A program made the position numbers and the translations under genes. From assembly GCA_026770585.1 (NCBI GenBank), contig MU646437.1, positions 183,506-195,333 of the forward strand: DNA of 11,828 nt, in the 5' to 3' direction. The notes beneath the pieces are model-generated. The model was given only the letters and a program-made list of their open reading frames with translations, was not told the origin of the DNA and did no database searches. This DNA comes from Baffinella frigidus (lineage: Eukaryota > Cryptophyceae > Cryptomonadales > Baffinellaceae). Numbering within the stretch: position 1 is the stretch's first letter; each line of letters opens with the position of its first letter. Of this stretch, positions 11,665 through 11,828 are shown piece after piece.

Positions 11665-11828
11665 TGAACCCTTAACCCTGAACCCTGAACCCTAAACCCT
11701 GAACCCTAATCCCTGAACCCTGAATCGTGGACCCTCAACCCTGAACCCTGAACCCTGAACCCTGAACCCTGAACCCTGAACCCTGAACCCTGAACCCTAA
11801 ACCCTGAACCCTGAATCGTGGACCCTGA
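11665..11828 (+). repeat. CCCTGAA heptamer array to the window end
   Basis: Mostly CCCTGAA units, with a few CCCTAAA and a repeated AATCGTGGACCCT at about 11723 and 11813. Confidence 0.95.

Overview
The window is eukaryotic nuclear DNA. It is filled by most of the 3' part of one intron-rich gene on the + strand, encoding an Atg22-like (UMF1-type, major facilitator superfamily) membrane transporter. Eleven short exons (39-114 nt) can be chained in order with GT-AG junctions and one consistent set of reading phases. Together they give about 300 codons, matching the C-terminal half or more of Atg22 family proteins. The first coding part lies upstream of the window. Exons make up about 0.9 kb of a 10.4 kb span. 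No bacterial gene organisation, RNA gene or CRISPR array was seen. The telomere-type CCCTAAA heptamer arrays, long repeat-rich introns and roughly balanced base composition suggest an alga or other protist with TTTAGGG-type telomeres, for example a chromerid, a dinoflagellate relative or another complex alga. The lineage is a guess.

Layout of intact exons: 292-388, 2455-2522, 2859-2897, 4048-4146, 4816-4903, 5724-5837, 7323-7394, 8045-8125, 8832-8870, 9496-9592 and 10597-10703 (or to a stop at 10764-10766). The protein runs through transmembrane segments with the family marks FYSD, GPIQ-SYSR and TDKGSSWLGPL, and a final hydrophobic segment ending in YLLKSVDQ. A possible further exon at 11330-11412 could belong to this gene or to a neighbour.

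The unusual feature is what fills the introns. At least eight of the eleven exons are accompanied by partial copies of themselves ('echoes'). Copies upstream of an intact exon keep the 3' splice site and the 5' part of the exon. Copies downstream keep the 3' part of the exon and the 5' splice site. For several exons the upstream and downstream halves break at almost the same point, as if the intact exon with its flanks sits inside a split older copy of itself. Most differences between echoes and intact exons are synonymous.

Other intron content: three copies of a 139-149 bp inverted-repeat element (1850-1988, 5852-6000, 11034-11172); further inverted-repeat elements of similar size at 4154-4301, 8891-9030 and about 11437-11590; a scatter of short perfect palindromes; and long arrays of telomere-like heptamers, each locally homogeneous for its own variant (CCCTAAA, CCCCAAA, CCCTACA, CCCTGGA, CCCAAAA, CCCTGAA). 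After the last recognised exon (10767-11828) there are only repeats, one inverted-repeat element, the possible exon and a terminal CCCTGAA array.
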